A stretch of DNA of 64,000 nt, taken from NCBI RefSeq assembly GCF_001886715.1, contig NZ_CP018082.1:4898001-4962000 (forward strand), read 5' to 3'. The position numbers and the translations under genes are program-made. Each line of letters opens with the position of its first letter. Positions within the stretch are counted from its first letter, which is position 1. Under the pieces are notes generated by a model. The model did not search any database and was not told where the DNA came from. It was given only the letters and a program-made list of their open reading frames with translations. Shown in pieces: positions 61,407 through 64,000 of the stretch. The DNA comes from Nocardia mangyaensis (GTDB lineage: Bacteria > Actinomycetota > Actinomycetes > Mycobacteriales > Mycobacteriaceae).

Positions 61407-64000
61407 TCAGTAGACGTACACCACGGCGTTGTCGCCACCGGTGCAGGTGACGAGGGTGCCGTCCGGGGAGCAGGTCATCGTGTAGGCGCGGCCGGTCACC
61501 GGGCTCGTCGCGACCACCGACTGGGGGCCGGTGCGGCCGGTGGTACCACCGGCCACGTACGCCTGCCTGACCGCTTCGGCGAAGCCACAGCTGGTGACCG
61601 TGGTGCCGGTCGCGGCGTTGCCATAGTCGCCACCGGCGCCGCCGGATTCACAGGGCTGGGCGTCGGCGGGCAGGGTGACCGGGCCCGCCGTGGTGGTCGG
61701 TGCGGTGGTGGTGGCGCGCGGTGCGGTGGTGGCGGTGGGTCCACCGGCGCCAATCGGTGAGCCGGTGGTCGTGGCGGCCGCGGCCGTGTCGGCGGTCTCG
61801 GCGGTATCGGCGGCCGACATCATGCGCCAGCCGATCGCGCCGCCGATGACCACGACGACGAGGCCGAGCACACCGGCGAGCACCGGCAGCAACAACGAGC
61901 GTTTGCGCCGCGAATCCTGTTGCGGCCAGGCCGGTTCGGACCCGTACGCGGGGTCGGGACCGTAGGCCGGATCACGGTAGGCGTGATCGCCGTAGGCGTC
62001 GGGATCGTCGTACTGGGAGTAGGCGACCGGGCCGGAACCGGCGTACTGCCTGGCCTCGGCCGCGCGCGCCGGATCGTCATAGTCGTCCGGCCCCGCCTGA
62101 TGCGCGGCGAACGGCGCCGCCCCGCCACGGTACTGATGGGTCGCCCGCGCACGCTGCGGGTCCGCGTCGTACTGCTCGGTCGGCGCACCGAACCCGGCGT
62201 CAGGCCCGATCGGCGCGCCACCATAGTGCTGTGTCGGCGCCGCCCGCCGCGCATCGAACCCCTTCGGATCGAACTGCTCGGCGGCCGGCCCGAACGGCTC
62301 CGGCGCCCCACCGTAATGCTGTGTCGCGGCGAATCTTTGCGGGTCCTCGTGCGCGGGACCCCGGTACTGCTCGGTCGGTGCGCCGAACCCGGCATCGGGA
62401 TCGTCGTACCCGTCGTCATCGAATCCGGGCCGAGGACCGAACCCGGCATCGGGATCGTCACTGTAGCGCTGGGTCGGCCCACCGGGAGGCGAGGGACGTC
62501 CGCCACCGAACTGCGCTGCCGGGCCACCGAATCGGGCGTCCGGGGCGTTCCGGTCGTCGTCGAACGGCGCACCGGCGGGACCGAAGCGGGCGTCCGGATC
62601 GGGCCCGCCGGCGAAGTGCTGCGTGGGGGCCGAGCGGGGGTTCTCCGGTGGGCGGAATTGCTCCGTCGGAGGTGTGAACGGCGCTGCGGGAACAGGATGT
62701 TCGCCGGAGTAGCGCTGGGTCGGCACCGCTCGCTGGGGAGCGGGACCGTGCGGCGGCTGGAAGGCTCCGGCATGCGGGGGTTGGGCGAGGCGGTGGGGGC
62801 CGGTCGGGGCCGGGTAGGGCGGAGTGGGCTGTGGGACCGGGCCTGAGGTCTCGCCGGGACCGTTGTCGCCGTAGAGGTGCGCGTCGGGGAACGGGCGCAT
62901 GCGGGGCAGGCCCTGGTCGGGAGTGTAGGCGGGTGGGGGTTCGGGTGCCTCCGCCGGGCCGTCGGCGGGGGGCAGCGGGGTGAAATGGGTGTCGGCCACG
63001 CGGATTTCCGCGGGGCCGGTCGGCTGGATCACCGCGGGGATGGACATCTCGCCGGTGCTCTCCACGGGAACGCGGCGGAAACCCGTGGTGTCCGGCCGCG
63101 GCTCGGGGGGCCGGATGATCAGAGTCGGCTGGGCGCCGGTGGCCGGGGTCTGGCTGCGTGAAGTCTCGATGCCGCCGGTCGCGGTCACCGCCCCGACGAC
63201 ACGGAACTCCCCGGTCGGTGTGGGCTGCGGCTGATCATCCTCGTCGTCCTGCACACCGGACGGCACGACACCCCTGGCACCGGTCACCGATCTGGGATCC
63301 TTCGCAGCCCCAACCGGACCGGAACCGGGCACACCACGCGGACCGCCGGCCCCCGGAGGCGCCTCTCGACCCACCAACGGCGTGGCACCGGTCGTGCCGC
63401 GGGGTCCAGTGGATCCGGGCACGTCGCGACCCGCGATCGGTGTGGCACCCGTTCCGAAACCACCGGGCACACCATGCATCACGGCTGCGGCCGAACCGGC
63501 GGGCACGTCGCGGCCGACGACCGGACCGGCCGGGATCGGGTGGGACCCGGTCGAACGGCCGGGGGTGTTCGGTCCGGCGCCGGGGTGGGCACCGGGCCCG
63601 CCGTAAGCAGGGTAGGCGGGCGGGCGCGGCGCCCCACCGTGGCCGGCCGAGGCCAGCGCGTCGCGGGCCGCGATCGCCAGGTCGCCCGCGGTGGCGTACC
63701 GGTCGGCGGGGTCCTTGGCCATGCCACGCGCGATGACGTCGTCGAGGGCGACGGGCAGGCCGGGCAGCAGGGTGCTGGGGCGCGGCGGCGCGTCGGAGAG
63801 GTGGGCGCGGATGAGCACGCTCATGCTGGCCGCGGGGAACGGAGAGGCACCGGTGAGGCATTCGTGCAGGACACAGGCCAGCGAGTAGACGTCGGCGCGG
63901 TGCGAGATCGGGCCGACGTCGAAGCGCTCCGGCGCCATGTAGATGTAGGAGCCCATGGCCATCCCGACCTGGGTCACCGCGCTGTCACCCTCGGTGTGCG
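61407..64000 (-). CDS. Membrane Ser/Thr protein kinase, C-terminal part (5' end outside window)
   Basis: Open from base 64000, so the N-lobe and catalytic loop are missing. The visible kinase C-lobe begins in the activation segment (GSYIYMAPERF, the Ala-Pro-Glu motif) and continues with SHRADVYSLACVLHECLTG. A juxtamembrane linker of about 550 residues follows, rich in Pro and Gly, with degenerate repeats of the PTQHYGG and PTEQY kind. One transmembrane helix (PVLAGVLGLVVVVIGGAIGW) precedes a Thr-rich stalk and a 90-residue extracellular domain with three cysteines (PCESGG, SCGFAE, MTCSPDG). It is a PknD-like sensor layout; the ligand is unknown. Confidence 0.88.
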   Translation of the reverse strand, partial: HTEGDSAVTQVGMAMGSYIYMAPERFDVGPISHRADVYSLACVLHECLTGASPFPAASMSVLIRAHLSDAPPRPSTLLPGLPVALDDVIARGMAKDPADRYATAGDLAIAARDALASAGHGGAPRPPAYPAYGGPGAHPGAGPNTPGRSTGSHPIPAGPVVGRDVPAGSAAAVMHGVPGGFGTGATPIAGRDVPGSTGPRGTTGATPLVGREAPPGAGGPRGVPGSGPVGAAKDPRSVTGARGVVPSGVQDDEDDQPQPTPTGEFRVVGAVTATGGIETSRSQTPATGAQPTLIIRPPEPRPDTTGFRRVPVESTGEMSIPAVIQPTGPAEIRVADTHFTPLPPADGPAEAPEPPPAYTPDQGLPRMRPFPDAHLYGDNGPGETSGPVPQPTPPYPAPTGPHRLAQPPHAGAFQPPHGPAPQRAVPTQRYSGEHPVPAAPFTPPTEQFRPPENPRSAPTQHFAGGPDPDARFGPAGAPFDDDRNAPDARFGGPAAQFGGGRPSPPGGPTQRYSDDPDAGFGPRPGFDDDGYDDPDAGFGAPTEQYRGPAHEDPQRFAATQHYGGAPEPFGPAAEQFDPKGFDARRAAPTQHYGGAPIGPDAGFGAPTEQYDADPQRARATHQYRGGAAPFAAHQAGPDDYDDPARAAEARQYAGSGPVAYSQYDDPDAYGDHAYRDPAYGPDPAYGSEPAWPQQDSRRKRSLLLPVLAGVLGLVVVVIGGAIGWRMMSAADTAETADTAAAATTTGSPIGAGGPTATTAPRATTTAPTTTAGPVTLPADAQPCESGGAGGDYGNAATGTTVTSCGFAEAVRQAYVAGGTTGRTGPQSVVATSPVTGRAYTMTCSPDGTLVTCTGGDNAVVYVY

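Overview
The window is high-GC actinobacterial DNA. The mce/yrbE import operon, the CYP51, CYP125 and CYP123 cytochromes, the FadD19-like ligase, the cfp6-ilvBNC block and the lppZ and MmpL-type genes place it in the mycolic-acid group (Mycobacteriales), most likely Nocardia or a close relative. I identify genes by recalled resemblance to family members and to Mycobacterium tuberculosis gene order; no search was run. No rRNA, tRNA, insertion sequence or CRISPR array was seen.

Region 1 (1-24660) is a sterol/lipid module. The left end carries an aldehyde dehydrogenase, an SDR and a 3-hydroxyisobutyrate-dehydrogenase-like gene, divergent from a TetR regulator and cyp51. This is the order of M. 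tuberculosis Rv0764c-Rv0770. The partners usually next to cyp51 (CYP123, an SDR, a 3Fe-4S ferredoxin) lie about 14 kb away at 19014-21231. The space between holds a CYP125-type P450, a glycosyltransferase/methyltransferase/toroid set, a second methyltransferase, a DUF1059-like miniprotein and a complete yrbEAB-mceABCDEF-mas operon on the minus strand. Six copies of a 16-bp inverted repeat (CYRGACA-NN-TGTCYRG) sit at the heads of these units, so one TetR protein may control sterol modification, side-chain activation and Mce uptake together.

Region 2 (24661-37885) is accessory. It contains a truncated NUDIX fragment, an HNH endonuclease, a Shedu-like (DUF4263) nuclease, a two-gene cassette of unknown function, a STAND-type NB-ARC/TPR regulator, an AhpD-like protein, a frameshifted deazaflavin-type nitroreductase, a decayed stretch with a 10-bp tandem repeat, a MoxR/VWA pair, a DUF2252 protein and two small secreted proteins.

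Region 3 (37885-46920) is core branched-chain amino acid biosynthesis: ilvC, ilvN and ilvB on the minus strand behind a leader peptide and attenuator, then cfp6, ilvD, a DoxX-family gene and lppZ.

Region 4 (47249-55012) is a compact six-gene operon: HAD hydrolase, fatty-acid desaturase, PlsC-like acyltransferase, glutamine-dependent asparagine-synthetase homologue, 2-oxoglutarate/Fe(II) oxygenase with an H-x-E triad, and an MmpL/RND exporter. It lies between two hairpins inside an otherwise conserved lppZ-to-gatB backbone. It looks like an acquired biosynthetic cluster for a fatty-acyl, amidated and hydroxylated or desaturated metabolite, and I do not recognise it as a described pathway.

Region 5 (55027-64000) returns to core genes: gatB, a lipoprotein hydrolase, pfkA, a beta-lactamase-fold lipoprotein, fdhD, a small conserved protein and the C-terminal part of a membrane Ser/Thr kinase that runs off the right edge.
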